Assembly: GCA_902799905.1 (NCBI GenBank)
Contig: CADCCB010000022.1
Location: 1 to 43,029 of the forward strand
Source of the DNA: an uncultured Prevotellaceae bacterium
GTDB lineage: Bacteria; Bacteroidota; Bacteroidia; Bacteroidales; Bacteroidaceae
Length of the DNA: 43,029 bases
Reading direction: 5' to 3'
Within the stretch, counting starts at the first letter, position 1. Every line of letters starts with the position of its first letter. Position numbers and translations under genes: made by a program. The notes below the pieces were generated by a model. The model had not been told where the DNA came from. It searched no databases and worked only from the letters and a program-made list of their open reading frames with translations. Shown here piece by piece: positions 1 through 10,670 of this stretch.

Positions 1-342
1 GAGGTGCAGACAGACCGTGCCTTTGTGCAGTTCAAAAGTTTGGAATGGGGCTGGCGGGCAGCCTTCTACCTGCTCACCCGCACCTACTATCACAAGTATA
101 GCCTGGACACCATCAGGGATATTGTTACTCGTTGGGCACCACCCAACGAGAACAATACCCAGGCGTACATCGAGAACGTCAGCCGACTGACCGGCATTGA
201 CCCCGACGACCCTTTAGGCAGTCCCAGCGACAGCCCCGCCCGCTGGATGATGGTCGGCACGGCGATGGCGATACAGGAAAATGGCACGTCAAGCCTTGAT
301 TATTTCGCCATGCTACGAGGTTGGGAGATGAGTAGGGAATGA
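1..342 (+). CDS. P5-like phage-type structural/lysozyme-associated protein, 3' part
   Basis: The reading frame is open to the left edge, so this is the C-terminal 113 residues of a longer gene; the GTG at position 4 need not be the start. The segment FVQFKSLEWGWRA followed by IVTRWAPPNENNTQAYIENVSRLTGI resembles, from memory, the C-terminal half of small proteins annotated 'structural protein P5', which begin with an NNPGNIR motif that would lie upstream. Such genes are common in Bacteroidales genomes both inside and outside prophages, so this alone does not show a prophage. No other phage gene is visible downstream. The family call rests on this partial match; the function (virion component or cell-wall lytic factor) is not settled by the sequence. 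Confidence 0.6.
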   Translation, partial: EVQTDRAFVQFKSLEWGWRAAFYLLTRTYYHKYSLDTIRDIVTRWAPPNENNTQAYIENVSRLTGIDPDDPLGSPSDSPARWMMVGTAMAIQENGTSSLDYFAMLRGWEMSRE

Positions 343-409
343 AAAAAACTACAACTTTCTCTATTTCATACAATAATCCCACAGGTTCGTACAACGTGGC
401 ATTTGTATT

Positions 410-440
410 TTTGCCATGTGGAGGGAAAATTTTATCTTTG
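410..440 (+). promoter_or_regulatory. Bacteroidetes-type promoter
   Basis: TTTG at 410-413 (-33 element) and TATCTTTG at 433-440 (-7 element, consensus TAnnTTTG) are separated by 19 bases. The -7 element lies 26 bases before the ATG at 467. It supports the ATG at 467 over an in-frame ATG at 416, which would place the promoter inside the coding region. Confidence 0.8.
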
Positions 441-466
441 CACCGTCAAAAGTAATCAACGAGATT

Positions 467-823
467 ATGAAGCAGATAATTATCTCTTTGATGATCGTGC
501 TCATGAGCATGATGGCATCAACGCCCGCCAGTGCGAAAACTGACATGAAGGCACTCGCCCAGATGGTTCCCACCAACATCGTGGTGAAGCAGACAACACA
601 CTTCAACGATGGACGTACGCTGACTATCTACTACAAGAAGAGCGGCACGCAATGTGAGGTGTATTCGCCCTGCAACGCCAACGACTACAACGTGGACGAT
701 GCCTCGAAAATCAAGTCTACCACCTTCGAGATCGCTGACCACGTGGAGGGCCGCCTCTACAAGAAGGCCACCGTCAGCGAGGTGAGGACTATCGTCAAAA
801 GGCTGGTGAACCAGTATCTCTGA
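467..823 (+). CDS. Small secreted protein of unknown function
   Basis: A 118-residue protein. The start at 467 is chosen because it follows a clear promoter and opens with a signal peptide: Lys, a hydrophobic stretch, then an ASTPASA cleavage region around residue 23. The mature part is about 95 residues, with two cysteines in a CEVYSPCN motif and a mixed basic C-terminus ending VKRLVNQYL. I recognise no family. It is predicted to be exported to the periplasm or beyond. It is monocistronic: a hairpin follows at 857-883. Confidence 0.7.
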   Translation: MKQIIISLMIVLMSMMASTPASAKTDMKALAQMVPTNIVVKQTTHFNDGRTLTIYYKKSGTQCEVYSPCNANDYNVDDASKIKSTTFEIADHVEGRLYKKATVSEVRTIVKRLVNQYL

Positions 824-856
824 ACCTCAGTATATAGAGGTGAGGGACGAGAGGTG

Positions 857-883
857 AGAGGTGAGAGGTCACTTCTCACCTCT
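857..883 (+). terminator. Hairpin made of GAGGTGAG repeats, possible terminator
   Basis: AGAGGTGAGA (857-866) and its exact complement TCTCACCTCT (874-883) enclose a 7-base loop. There is no long T-run after it, so termination is only possible. The stem is built from the same GAGGTGAG-type low-complexity sequence found elsewhere in the window. Confidence 0.45.
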
Positions 884-959
884 TGCTGGACATGAGGACT
901 CATTTTTCCTCTGCTGCCGAGGCAATAAAATGCGGTTGCGGCACGTTATATAGGTGAAT

Positions 960-1352
960 ATGGAGTGGCTCAAAATATCCACAAGTACAGAACTGGTGCG
1001 TGTCGCCACGGACGATATTGTCTACGTCCATGCCGACGGCAACTATTGTGACATGATGCTGACCAATGGGAAGAGCCACAAAATGACATTCCAACTTGTG
1101 TTCTTCGAAAAGACGTTCCTGCAACTACGCAATAAAATATTCGTGCGTGTAGGGCGAAGCCTCATTGTCAATAAGCGGTTCATCTACGTGATCAATCTGG
1201 CGGAACAGAAAATCATACTGTCTGGAGGCGACATGAGGGAGCAGGTCGTCTTCCATGGGGGAGAGGGCGAAAGTAACAATTATCAGAAAATCCCCCTGTC
1301 GCGAGAGACATTGAAACAGTTGAAGGAATTACTTGAAAAAGAAAAGGGATAA
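960..1352 (+). CDS. Stand-alone LytTR-type DNA-binding regulator
   Basis: A 130-residue protein consisting almost entirely of a LytTR domain. Characteristic features are the early DIVYVHADGNYCDMML strand region (compare I.yi.a..nY...), the FVRVGRSLIVNKRFI segment in the position of the LytTR 'R.H.S.iVN...I' core, and a C-terminal IPLSRETLKQLKELL. There is no receiver or membrane domain, so its input signal is unknown; it may act with a separate partner. The ATG at 960 is preferred over the in-frame GTG at 954. The next gene starts 4 bases after the stop, indicating co-transcription and making that membrane protein the natural candidate partner. I see no convincing TAnnTTTG promoter just upstream. 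Confidence 0.8.
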   Translation: MEWLKISTSTELVRVATDDIVYVHADGNYCDMMLTNGKSHKMTFQLVFFEKTFLQLRNKIFVRVGRSLIVNKRFIYVINLAEQKIILSGGDMREQVVFHGGEGESNNYQKIPLSRETLKQLKELLEKEKG

Positions 1353-1356
1353 GACT

Positions 1357-4283
<2,927 letters not shown>

Positions 4284-4290
4284 TAAGTGT

Positions 4291-4956
4291 ATGAAGATTA
4301 TAGTTTCGCAGGAGATTGAGCAGGTGTGCCCTGGATTCGTGGGGGCATGCGTGGAGGCAGAGGTGAGGAATACGCCCTATTGTGAGGCGTTGTGGGACGA
4401 GATACATCGTTTGGAGGCGCAGTTCAGGGCACAGTTGACCACGGAGTCGCTCAAGGAGCAGCCTTCCATCGCTGCCACGAGGCGCGTGTACAAGGCATGC
4501 GGCAAGGATCCCTCACGCTACCGTCCTGCATCGGAACAACTCATACGTCGCATGTTGCAGGGCAAGGAACTCTATCAGATAGACACACTCGTGGACCTGG
4601 TCAACCTGGCCTCCATCGCCTATGGCTACAGTCTTGGCGGCTTCGATGCCGACAAGTTCGCTGGCGACACACTCACGCTGGGCGTGGGACGCGAGGGAGA
4701 GCCCTATGAGGGCATAGGACGAGGGCCGCTGAACATTGCAGGACTGCCCGTCTATCGCGATGCCGTAGGAGGCGTGGGCACTCCCACCAGCGACAACGAG
4801 CGTACGAAGATGACGCTCGACACCACCCACCTCGTCGTGCTGGTCAACGGCTATGACGGCAACGAGGAGCGCGTCAGGGAGAATGCGGCCTATCTGAAAA
4901 AACTGATAGAGCAGTATGCCGCTGGGACAAACTGCTCTATCATGCTATACCGCTGA
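4291..4956 (+). CDS. B3/B4 tRNA-binding domain protein
   Basis: A 221-residue protein starting 7 bases after ligA, so probably in the same transcript. It matches the free-standing B3/B4 domain family related to the editing module of the phenylalanyl-tRNA synthetase beta subunit: PSIAATRRVYKACGKDPSRYRPASEQLIRR, then LVDLVNLASIAYGYSLGGFDADK, then the GEPYEGIGRGPLNIAGLPVYRDAVG.GTPTSDNERT core. The family is thought to hydrolyse mischarged tRNA or bind tRNA-like substrates; the exact role here is unknown. The ATG at 4291 is preferred over an in-frame start at 4273, which would overlap ligA. It ends 9 bases from the convergent DUF5686 gene, with no obvious terminator between them. Confidence 0.85.
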   Translation: MKIIVSQEIEQVCPGFVGACVEAEVRNTPYCEALWDEIHRLEAQFRAQLTTESLKEQPSIAATRRVYKACGKDPSRYRPASEQLIRRMLQGKELYQIDTLVDLVNLASIAYGYSLGGFDADKFAGDTLTLGVGREGEPYEGIGRGPLNIAGLPVYRDAVGGVGTPTSDNERTKMTLDTTHLVVLVNGYDGNEERVRENAAYLKKLIEQYAAGTNCSIMLYR

Positions 4957-4965
4957 CGGCGACGA

Positions 4966-7530
4966 TCAGAAACTGAACTCCATCACGTAGCGCATGCCCC
5001 AGTGAGGACTGCCGGGCAGGTCGCGGTAACTCAGTCGGCGTACATAATCCACGTGGAAGAAGCGGAAGATGTTGTGTACGCCAATCACAATCTCTGTATA
5101 AGGCTTGTTGGTCATCATGTAACTGCCCTCGGGGAAGTACATGAGGGTGGGGTTGCCTGCATTCTCAGGAAGGTAGGGGTTGTTCTTGTCAGACAGGTTG
5201 CCCCACAGCATTCTGACGGCAAAGTACTCACGCCAGTGGAGTTTCTTCACCAGCGGCAGACGGTTGAAGATCTTGCCGTTCATGTCCCACGACACCATCA
5301 TCGACGCATACTTGTCGTTGAGGAACTCCATGGGACGGATGAGGCTGAAGGTCTCGCGCTGGATGACGTACGACTGGTTGGCAGCAGGATGGATGAGCAG
5401 GGGATAGGGCACCTGGCTCCACTGCTTGCCGGCCTTCAGGTGGACGTCAATCTTACCCCAACTGTTCATCCAGAAACGCTTGTAGAGATGGGCTTCGGTG
5501 AAGTGGTAGGAGTATTGGCCGCCGAACACGTCCTTGAGACCCATGGTATAACTGAGGCTGAAGACGGGGGCATCCTGGTTGATGGTACGACGGCGCAGTT
5601 TGTTGTTGATATAGGTCTCGCCAGGGGCGTAGCGCAGCATGGCTCCCACCTCGGTGGTGCGCATGTAGTCGCCGTTGCCTGACTTCTGCTGCATCTCAGG
5701 CGCCAGGGGTTCTTGGTTCAGCGTGCGGAACGACATGGCGCCACAGGCCTCGTTCTCTTCCACCTTGCCGAAGACCATGGCCCGCAGGCCCCAGTCGGTC
5801 TCATAGTCAAACGTCACTTTCTGACGGTTGTAGAGCATCATCTTGTTAGTCTCCGTCCATTTCAGCGCTACCATGAAGTTATCCTTGTCGGTATCAATGA
5901 AGCGGTCGCTGGGCGAGCAGACGTCGTAGGTGCTCTGGATGGTAAGCGTGCGGCGTGGGAACTCGTGGGGCAGATAGGTCTTGGGGTTCAGCGAATAGGT
6001 GAACTCGGCACTATAGTAGTTCTTCTTGCTGCCCCAGCCGTGGGCGTAGTAGCCGGCGAAGAACAGGTGGGGGTTCAGGTTGGCCGTGGTCTTCAAACTC
6101 AGTCGGCTGCGGAATCCGTCCACATAGTTCTTGGTCAGGAAGGTGTTGACGGGGCAGATGTCGATATAGTTGGGGTTGCCCGTCTCCACAGAGTTCTCGG
6201 CAAGGGCCTTGATGCCGAAGATGATATACTTCACACCCTTGCTGTTGGCAATGTTGGTAATGAACTGGTTCATCTTGCTCTCGCTCTTGGTCAGTTCCAC
6301 CTGACGGTACTGATTCCAGAACTTATCGTCGCGCATCTCGGCACTGGCTTCCACAATCTTGTCGGTGCGGCCCTTGAACAGTTTGTTGGGAATGGGGTCA
6401 AAGGCATAGTCAGACAGGCGCGTGGTGCGCGTAACCAGCACGCTGCGCACGAAACTGAACAGGCTGATCTCAGTCACCATGTCATCGACGGTCTGCACCC
6501 ACTGGCCGTCATCCAAACGGGTGAACTCCTGCGTCACCTGCATGTTCTCCACGAAGTTGACATTGCTCTGCTTGGGGATGGTCAGTTGGGCACGACGGAT
6601 GTGCAGCGTAGAGTCGTCGAGGATGTAGAGGTCGCCACGAAAACCCATGTCCTGCATGTTGTTGGGCAGGAAGTTGAGGTGTATGCAGCGGTCGTTGTCC
6701 ACCATCACGGTGTCCTCGATATAGAAGCGGTAGAAATTGATGCCCTCGTTGGACATCGGCGAGATGAAGGGGTACTGCAACAGGCGGATGTTGTCCTGAT
6801 AGAGGTCCACATTGGTGAAGACATCCTTCATCACCGTGTTGAGGATGTCGCCTGTCTGGAACAAGTCGTTGACACCCTGTGAGGTTTGGCCGATGATGAT
6901 GGTTTTCTCTGCCTGGGGGTCTTTGCGGTAGATGGTCTGTGAGACCGTCTCATCGACGCTGACGGGCAGGATGAGTTTCCCTGTATAGGTGCTGGGCTCC
7001 ACCTGCTGCAGCAGCCAGGGCGACTTGCTGAACGGCGGCTGCTCCAACTGCTCTGGCTTCAGGTCGTTCAGCGCCAGCGTCAGTTTCTCGTATTTGTAGT
7101 TGGAGAAGAAGTCGTTGTTGCGCAGACTGTTCTCCTTCTTGGCTGCCACTACGCGACGCATCAGTTCGACGGCAGGGTTGTCCTTGCGGCTGTAGCGGCT
7201 ACGCTTGGTGCGCACGGTGACCTCCTGCAGTTGCTTGGCATCAGGCTTCAGTTTCACGTTTTGACGGTGACGGGTCTTGTTGTTGACCTGTATGATGCGC
7301 GCCTTATAGCCTACGGCACTATAGGTCAGGTTCCACCCCTCATGGCGCTCGATGCTATAGAAACCATGCTCGTCGCTCACGGCTGCCACGTTATGACCCT
7401 TGTAGACGATGCTGGCACGTGGAATAGTGTCGCCGCTGGCCTCATCGATGACGTAGCCAGTGATCTGCTGCTGAGCCAGCGTGAAGAGGGCCTGACAGAG
7501 TAGGAAGGAGATGGTCAGTATTCGTTTCAT
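4966..7530 (-). CDS. DUF5686 family outer-membrane protein with carboxypeptidase-like regulatory domain
   Basis: An 854-residue protein from the ATG at 7530. It begins with a signal peptide (MKRILTISFLLCQALFTLAQ), then a carboxypeptidase-regulatory-like domain at about 21-100 (ITGYVIDEASGDTIPRASIVYKG ... VSDEHGFYSIE), then the long DUF5686 region with alternating hydrophobic beta-barrel-type strands and a terminal aromatic residue (YVMEFSF), as expected for an outer-membrane barrel. It is the last gene of the minus-strand operon, 17 bases after the thioesterase. Its signal peptide is strikingly like that of the LolA-like gene upstream. Inference: it may be the outer-membrane component for the lipid product of this operon. 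Family assignment is firm; the function of DUF5686 is not established. Confidence 0.85.
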   Translation of the reverse strand: MKRILTISFLLCQALFTLAQQQITGYVIDEASGDTIPRASIVYKGHNVAAVSDEHGFYSIERHEGWNLTYSAVGYKARIIQVNNKTRHRQNVKLKPDAKQLQEVTVRTKRSRYSRKDNPAVELMRRVVAAKKENSLRNNDFFSNYKYEKLTLALNDLKPEQLEQPPFSKSPWLLQQVEPSTYTGKLILPVSVDETVSQTIYRKDPQAEKTIIIGQTSQGVNDLFQTGDILNTVMKDVFTNVDLYQDNIRLLQYPFISPMSNEGINFYRFYIEDTVMVDNDRCIHLNFLPNNMQDMGFRGDLYILDDSTLHIRRAQLTIPKQSNVNFVENMQVTQEFTRLDDGQWVQTVDDMVTEISLFSFVRSVLVTRTTRLSDYAFDPIPNKLFKGRTDKIVEASAEMRDDKFWNQYRQVELTKSESKMNQFITNIANSKGVKYIIFGIKALAENSVETGNPNYIDICPVNTFLTKNYVDGFRSRLSLKTTANLNPHLFFAGYYAHGWGSKKNYYSAEFTYSLNPKTYLPHEFPRRTLTIQSTYDVCSPSDRFIDTDKDNFMVALKWTETNKMMLYNRQKVTFDYETDWGLRAMVFGKVEENEACGAMSFRTLNQEPLAPEMQQKSGNGDYMRTTEVGAMLRYAPGETYINNKLRRRTINQDAPVFSLSYTMGLKDVFGGQYSYHFTEAHLYKRFWMNSWGKIDVHLKAGKQWSQVPYPLLIHPAANQSYVIQRETFSLIRPMEFLNDKYASMMVSWDMNGKIFNRLPLVKKLHWREYFAVRMLWGNLSDKNNPYLPENAGNPTLMYFPEGSYMMTNKPYTEIVIGVHNIFRFFHVDYVRRLSYRDLPGSPHWGMRYVMEFSF

Positions 7531-7547
7531 TCGGATGTGTTTTCTTT

Positions 7548-7982
7548 TTATTCGTTGTCGGCATTCACACCCCACTGCTGCTGCCAGTTCGTGTAGTAGT
7601 CGGGCTTGTCGGTCATCAGCAGGCCGTCAGGGTCGATGAAGAGTTGCGTGCTGCTGCCTGATGCACAGAGCACGTGGTCGCGCTCGCGATAGACCTCGTA
7701 TTCATAGTCGAGACGGGCACCCAGTTTGGGCACGTAGCGAGTGTGTATCTCAGCCACGTCGTTGATCTCCAGCGGTGCGAAGTAGCGCAGGTGCATGTCG
7801 TACATTGGGGCGTAGATGCCCTCGCGCTGCATGTCGGCATAGCCGATGCCTGGATAGTGCCGTCCGAACGACTCGCGGCCATCCTCGAAGTAGGTCACGT
7901 AGGAACCGTGCCAGGCGCGACGCATGGAGTCAATCTCGCTGAACTTGACGGTGACGCGGCAGATATCGGTGAGTTCTTTCAT
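7548..7982 (-). CDS. Hotdog-fold acyl thioesterase (4HBT type)
   Basis: A 144-residue single-domain hotdog protein. The N-terminal VKFSEIDSMRRAWHGSYVTYFEDGRESFG corresponds to the 4HBT motif in which an Asp (here Asp18) and an aromatic/His region line the active site, followed by YAPMYDMHLRYFAPLEINDVAEIHTRYV and YEVYRERDHVLCASGSSTQLFID. Its expected role is to release or edit acyl chains on ACP or CoA. Its start codon overlaps the stop of the LolA-like gene by 4 bases (ATGA type), showing translational coupling. Small thioesterases of this type are also found in aryl polyene clusters (ApeK in E. coli), consistent with the neighbourhood. Confidence 0.85.
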   Translation of the reverse strand: MKELTDICRVTVKFSEIDSMRRAWHGSYVTYFEDGRESFGRHYPGIGYADMQREGIYAPMYDMHLRYFAPLEINDVAEIHTRYVPKLGARLDYEYEVYRERDHVLCASGSSTQLFIDPDGLLMTDKPDYYTNWQQQWGVNADNE

Positions 7983-8560
7983 TTGAAAGCAAAATTGGTG
8001 AACTGGTAGACGGTGTAGTTGCCCCTCTGCTCGTTCATGCGGAGTGACTTCAGGGCCGATGTGCGGCTGTCGATGGTCAGTACCAGCGAGGTGAACATGA
8101 TGCGACGCTTCTGTTTCTTGGTCTCGGCAGTGGGCGTGATGGTGAGCACAAGGTCTTGTCCCTGCTTGGTGATAGTCAGGTCGTTGTATTTCGACAGGTC
8201 GCCGCCGCCTGCCAGAATGGCCTCAAAGACTCCCTGGAAAGTGGCAAACTGAGGATTGCCCTCGCTGGTGGTCTTCTGCTTGCGGCCGCCAGCCTTCATG
8301 GTGAACTGGTTGCCCTCCATGAGGAGCATGTCCTTGTTGTCGTTGACATTGATGCAGACGTAGGCAGGCTTCTTCATCTCAAGCGTGCCTGTGGTGACCA
8401 CATCGTTCTTGACGGCAGCACGATGGCTGTTCTTGGTGACGGTGGCCGTCATCGTGGTGGCTGTCTTGTATTTTGCGACAGCATTTTGGAAGTCGGCGTT
8501 CTGCGACAGGCAGAAAAGGGCCTGGCAGAACAGGATGGATAATAGGATGATTCGTTTCAT
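7979..8560 (-). CDS. LolA-like periplasmic lipid carrier
   Basis: A 193-residue protein from the ATG at 8560, chosen because it starts a good signal peptide (MKRIILLSILFCQALFCLSQ) and leaves a 7-base gap to the ketoreductase. The mature part has the outer-membrane lipoprotein carrier pattern: ATVTKNSHRAAVKNDVVTTGTLEMKKPAYVCI, a lipid-pocket-like strand series, and a C-terminal SLVLTIDSRTSALKSLRMNEQRGNYTVYQFTNF. LolA homologues inside polyene/lipid clusters are believed to carry the finished lipid across the periplasm to the outer membrane, handed over by the MMPL exporter. The housekeeping LolA would lie elsewhere in the genome. Overlaps the thioesterase by 4 bases. Confidence 0.8.
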   Translation of the reverse strand: MKRIILLSILFCQALFCLSQNADFQNAVAKYKTATTMTATVTKNSHRAAVKNDVVTTGTLEMKKPAYVCINVNDNKDMLLMEGNQFTMKAGGRKQKTTSEGNPQFATFQGVFEAILAGGGDLSKYNDLTITKQGQDLVLTITPTAETKKQKRRIMFTSLVLTIDSRTSALKSLRMNEQRGNYTVYQFTNFAFK

Positions 8561-8567
8561 GTCGCTG

Positions 8568-9296
8568 TTATGTGTAAAGTCCACCGTTGATCTGAATGAC
8601 ATTGCCCGTAATGTAGCCTGCGGCTGGCGAGGCGAGGAAACCCACAAGTTCGGCTACCTCCTCAGGGGTGCCGAAGCGGTTGGCAGGGATGGTCTTCTTC
8701 AATGCTGCTTCGTCGAGGCCTTCCACCATATCGGTCTTGATGAAGCCAGGGGCTACGGCATTGACCGTGATGCCCTTCTTGGCTACTTCCTGAGCAAGGG
8801 CCTTGGTGGCAGCGATGATGCCACCCTTGGCGGCAGAGTAGTTGGTCTGTCCAGGCAGTCCCTTGATTCCGCTGACACTGGCCATATTGATGATACGTCC
8901 GAAACGGTGTATCTGCATGGCGGGCAGCAGGGGCTGGGTGACATTGAAGAAGCCGTTGAGCGTGGTGTTGAGCACGCTGCTCCAGTCTTCGGCAGGCATC
9001 AGGGCCATCACGTTGTCGCGACGGATGCCGGCATTGTTGACCACTACCTCAATATAATCGTCAGGATGGGCCTGTTGCCAGGCGTCCAGAGCCTCGCGTG
9101 TCTGCTGCATCTGACCAACGTCAAAGCGCAGCATCTCACCGTCCTGTCCGTTCTCGCGGACGAGGGCCAGCGTCTTCTCGGCCTCAGTGGTATTGTTCAC
9201 ATAGTTGATGATAATCTGGTAGCCCATCTGCGCCATTTTAATGCAGACGGCACGGCCGATGCCTCGGCTACCTCCAGTGATTAATGCGTATTTCAT
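8568..9296 (-). CDS. 3-oxoacyl-ACP reductase, FabG-like
   Basis: A 242-residue short-chain dehydrogenase with all key residues: TGGSRGIG nucleotide motif at 7-14, NNAG at 87-90, and the catalytic Ser140, Tyr153 and Lys157 (NYSAAKGG). It is predicted to reduce the beta-keto group on ACP-bound chains with NADPH. Its C-terminal INGGLYT is typical of FabG paralogues in aryl-polyene-type clusters (ApeQ position). It sits 6 bases after the FAD oxidoreductase and 7 bases before the LolA-like gene, within the operon. The primary-metabolism fabG is expected elsewhere, so no symbol is assigned. Confidence 0.9.
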   Translation of the reverse strand: MKYALITGGSRGIGRAVCIKMAQMGYQIIINYVNNTTEAEKTLALVRENGQDGEMLRFDVGQMQQTREALDAWQQAHPDDYIEVVVNNAGIRRDNVMALMPAEDWSSVLNTTLNGFFNVTQPLLPAMQIHRFGRIINMASVSGIKGLPGQTNYSAAKGGIIAATKALAQEVAKKGITVNAVAPGFIKTDMVEGLDEAALKKTIPANRFGTPEEVAELVGFLASPAAGYITGNVIQINGGLYT

Positions 9297-9302
9297 ATTA
9301 TT

Positions 9303-10670
9303 CTAATTTAATAATGCTTCACAAGTCATAAAGGCGGTCTTGGTGACACCCTCCACACCATGTAGTATCAGGCTCTGACCCGTCAACAGCAGGTTTTCTA
9401 CTGATGTCTTGACAGAGTGCATGCAGAAGAGGGGCGACTGCCAGTCTTTTCGCATGCCGTATGCAGAGCCCTGGGGCGTCAACGTATAGTCGCGCCAGGT
9501 CAGGGGAGTGGTGATGTGGCGTTCGGCCACCATCGTGCCCAGGTTGGGGATCACTCGCTCTGCCAGCGCAATGCAGCGGTCGGCCCATAGGTTCTTCATC
9601 TCCTCATAATCTGCACCACGATGTCCTACGGTGGTGTCGGCCCAGCGTTCGCAATGCTCCCACGCCATCGGCGTCATCAGGTCTATCTGCAGTTCGTCGC
9701 CTTCTGGCACACGACAACTCACCATCACACGGTCAACCTCCTGCGGCTCTTCCCACACGTTGGCCTCTTGATAGACAAAGTGGTTGTGGTTGAAGTATGG
9801 CAGGGCATGGGGCTTCAGACGCAGCGAAACGGTCAGCGCGCCTCGTGTGTTCTCTGTATTGGTCATCCGTCGGCGGTAGATGGGCTTCAGTCTTTTCGTC
9901 ATCGCGCAGGTGATGGCAGGATGGACATCGCTGATAAAAGTACGTCCCTCATAGGTCTCGCCATTCTGGCAGCGGGCTGCAACGATGCGGCCGTCGTGAT
10001 CTATGAGTTCCGTCACCTCTGCTTTACAGACGATGGTGCCACCATAGGAGGTGATGTCGCTGGTGAGCGACTGCACCAACTGGTTGCCATCGCCTTTCAA
10101 GCGCCAACTGCTCTCTATGTAAGAGGCGTTGCCGTGGGCGAAGACGAAGAGGGGTAGCGATGTCTTTCGCACTTCCATCTTCAGGGACGATCCTGCCAGC
10201 ACGTTGACAAGCAGGGGGTCACAGAAGGTCTCGTTCAGATAGTCCCAGGCTCCCTTGTCAACGATGTTCTCTTCGCTTTGCAGCATTTCCACATAACGGC
10301 GCAGGTGCTCACGCTCGTTGGGGAAGTCGTGTGCCAAGGTCTCGACAAACCGGTCGTAGCCCTCTGCAAATCGGAAGGTGCGGTCGCCGATAGTGATATG
10401 GTCGAAGCCGTCGGCATCGAGGTGCTGCCAAGGGAGGTGCAGCAGGTTCAGACGCTCAAAGTCGTCGTGCAGACGCTGTCCTTCGAGCAATCCGCCTATA
10501 TAGTGTAATCCTGTATCGTAGTGAAAACCGTGGCGGGCGAAACTCTGCATGCAGCCGCCAGGTTGTACCTGACGCTCCAGCACGAGCACGCTCATGCCTC
10601 TGCGGGCCAGGATGTGAGCACATTCAAGTCCGCCGAGTCCGCTACCTATGATCACTATGTCGTATATCAT
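9303..10670 (-). CDS. FAD-dependent oxidoreductase, phytoene desaturase / retinol saturase type
   Basis: A 455-residue flavoprotein. The N-terminus has the dinucleotide-binding motif VIIGSGLGGLECAHILARRG, then ERQVQPGGCMQSF and TGLHYIGG. The C-terminus has the second FAD-contact motif LLLTGQSLILHGVEGVTKTAFMTCEALL. This layout is that of the CrtI/RetSat superfamily, acting on long conjugated or isoprenoid hydrocarbons. In this operon it could introduce or reduce double bonds in the acyl chain made by the ketosynthase, ketoreductase and dehydratase; that is inference. It overlaps the MMPL gene by 4 bases, so the two are translationally coupled. Confidence 0.85.
   Translation of the reverse strand: MIYDIVIIGSGLGGLECAHILARRGMSVLVLERQVQPGGCMQSFARHGFHYDTGLHYIGGLLEGQRLHDDFERLNLLHLPWQHLDADGFDHITIGDRTFRFAEGYDRFVETLAHDFPNEREHLRRYVEMLQSEENIVDKGAWDYLNETFCDPLLVNVLAGSSLKMEVRKTSLPLFVFAHGNASYIESSWRLKGDGNQLVQSLTSDITSYGGTIVCKAEVTELIDHDGRIVAARCQNGETYEGRTFISDVHPAITCAMTKRLKPIYRRRMTNTENTRGALTVSLRLKPHALPYFNHNHFVYQEANVWEEPQEVDRVMVSCRVPEGDELQIDLMTPMAWEHCERWADTTVGHRGADYEEMKNLWADRCIALAERVIPNLGTMVAERHITTPLTWRDYTLTPQGSAYGMRKDWQSPLFCMHSVKTSVENLLLTGQSLILHGVEGVTKTAFMTCEALLN

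Noticed and set aside
1-342. Prophage edge suggested by the P5-like fragment
   Set aside because: No integrase, portal, terminase, tail gene or attachment repeat is visible; such genes also occur singly.
5713-6882. A 389-codon plus-strand frame opposite the DUF5686 gene
   Set aside because: Antisense shadow of a coherent outer-membrane protein; no signal peptide, promoter or recognisable motif.
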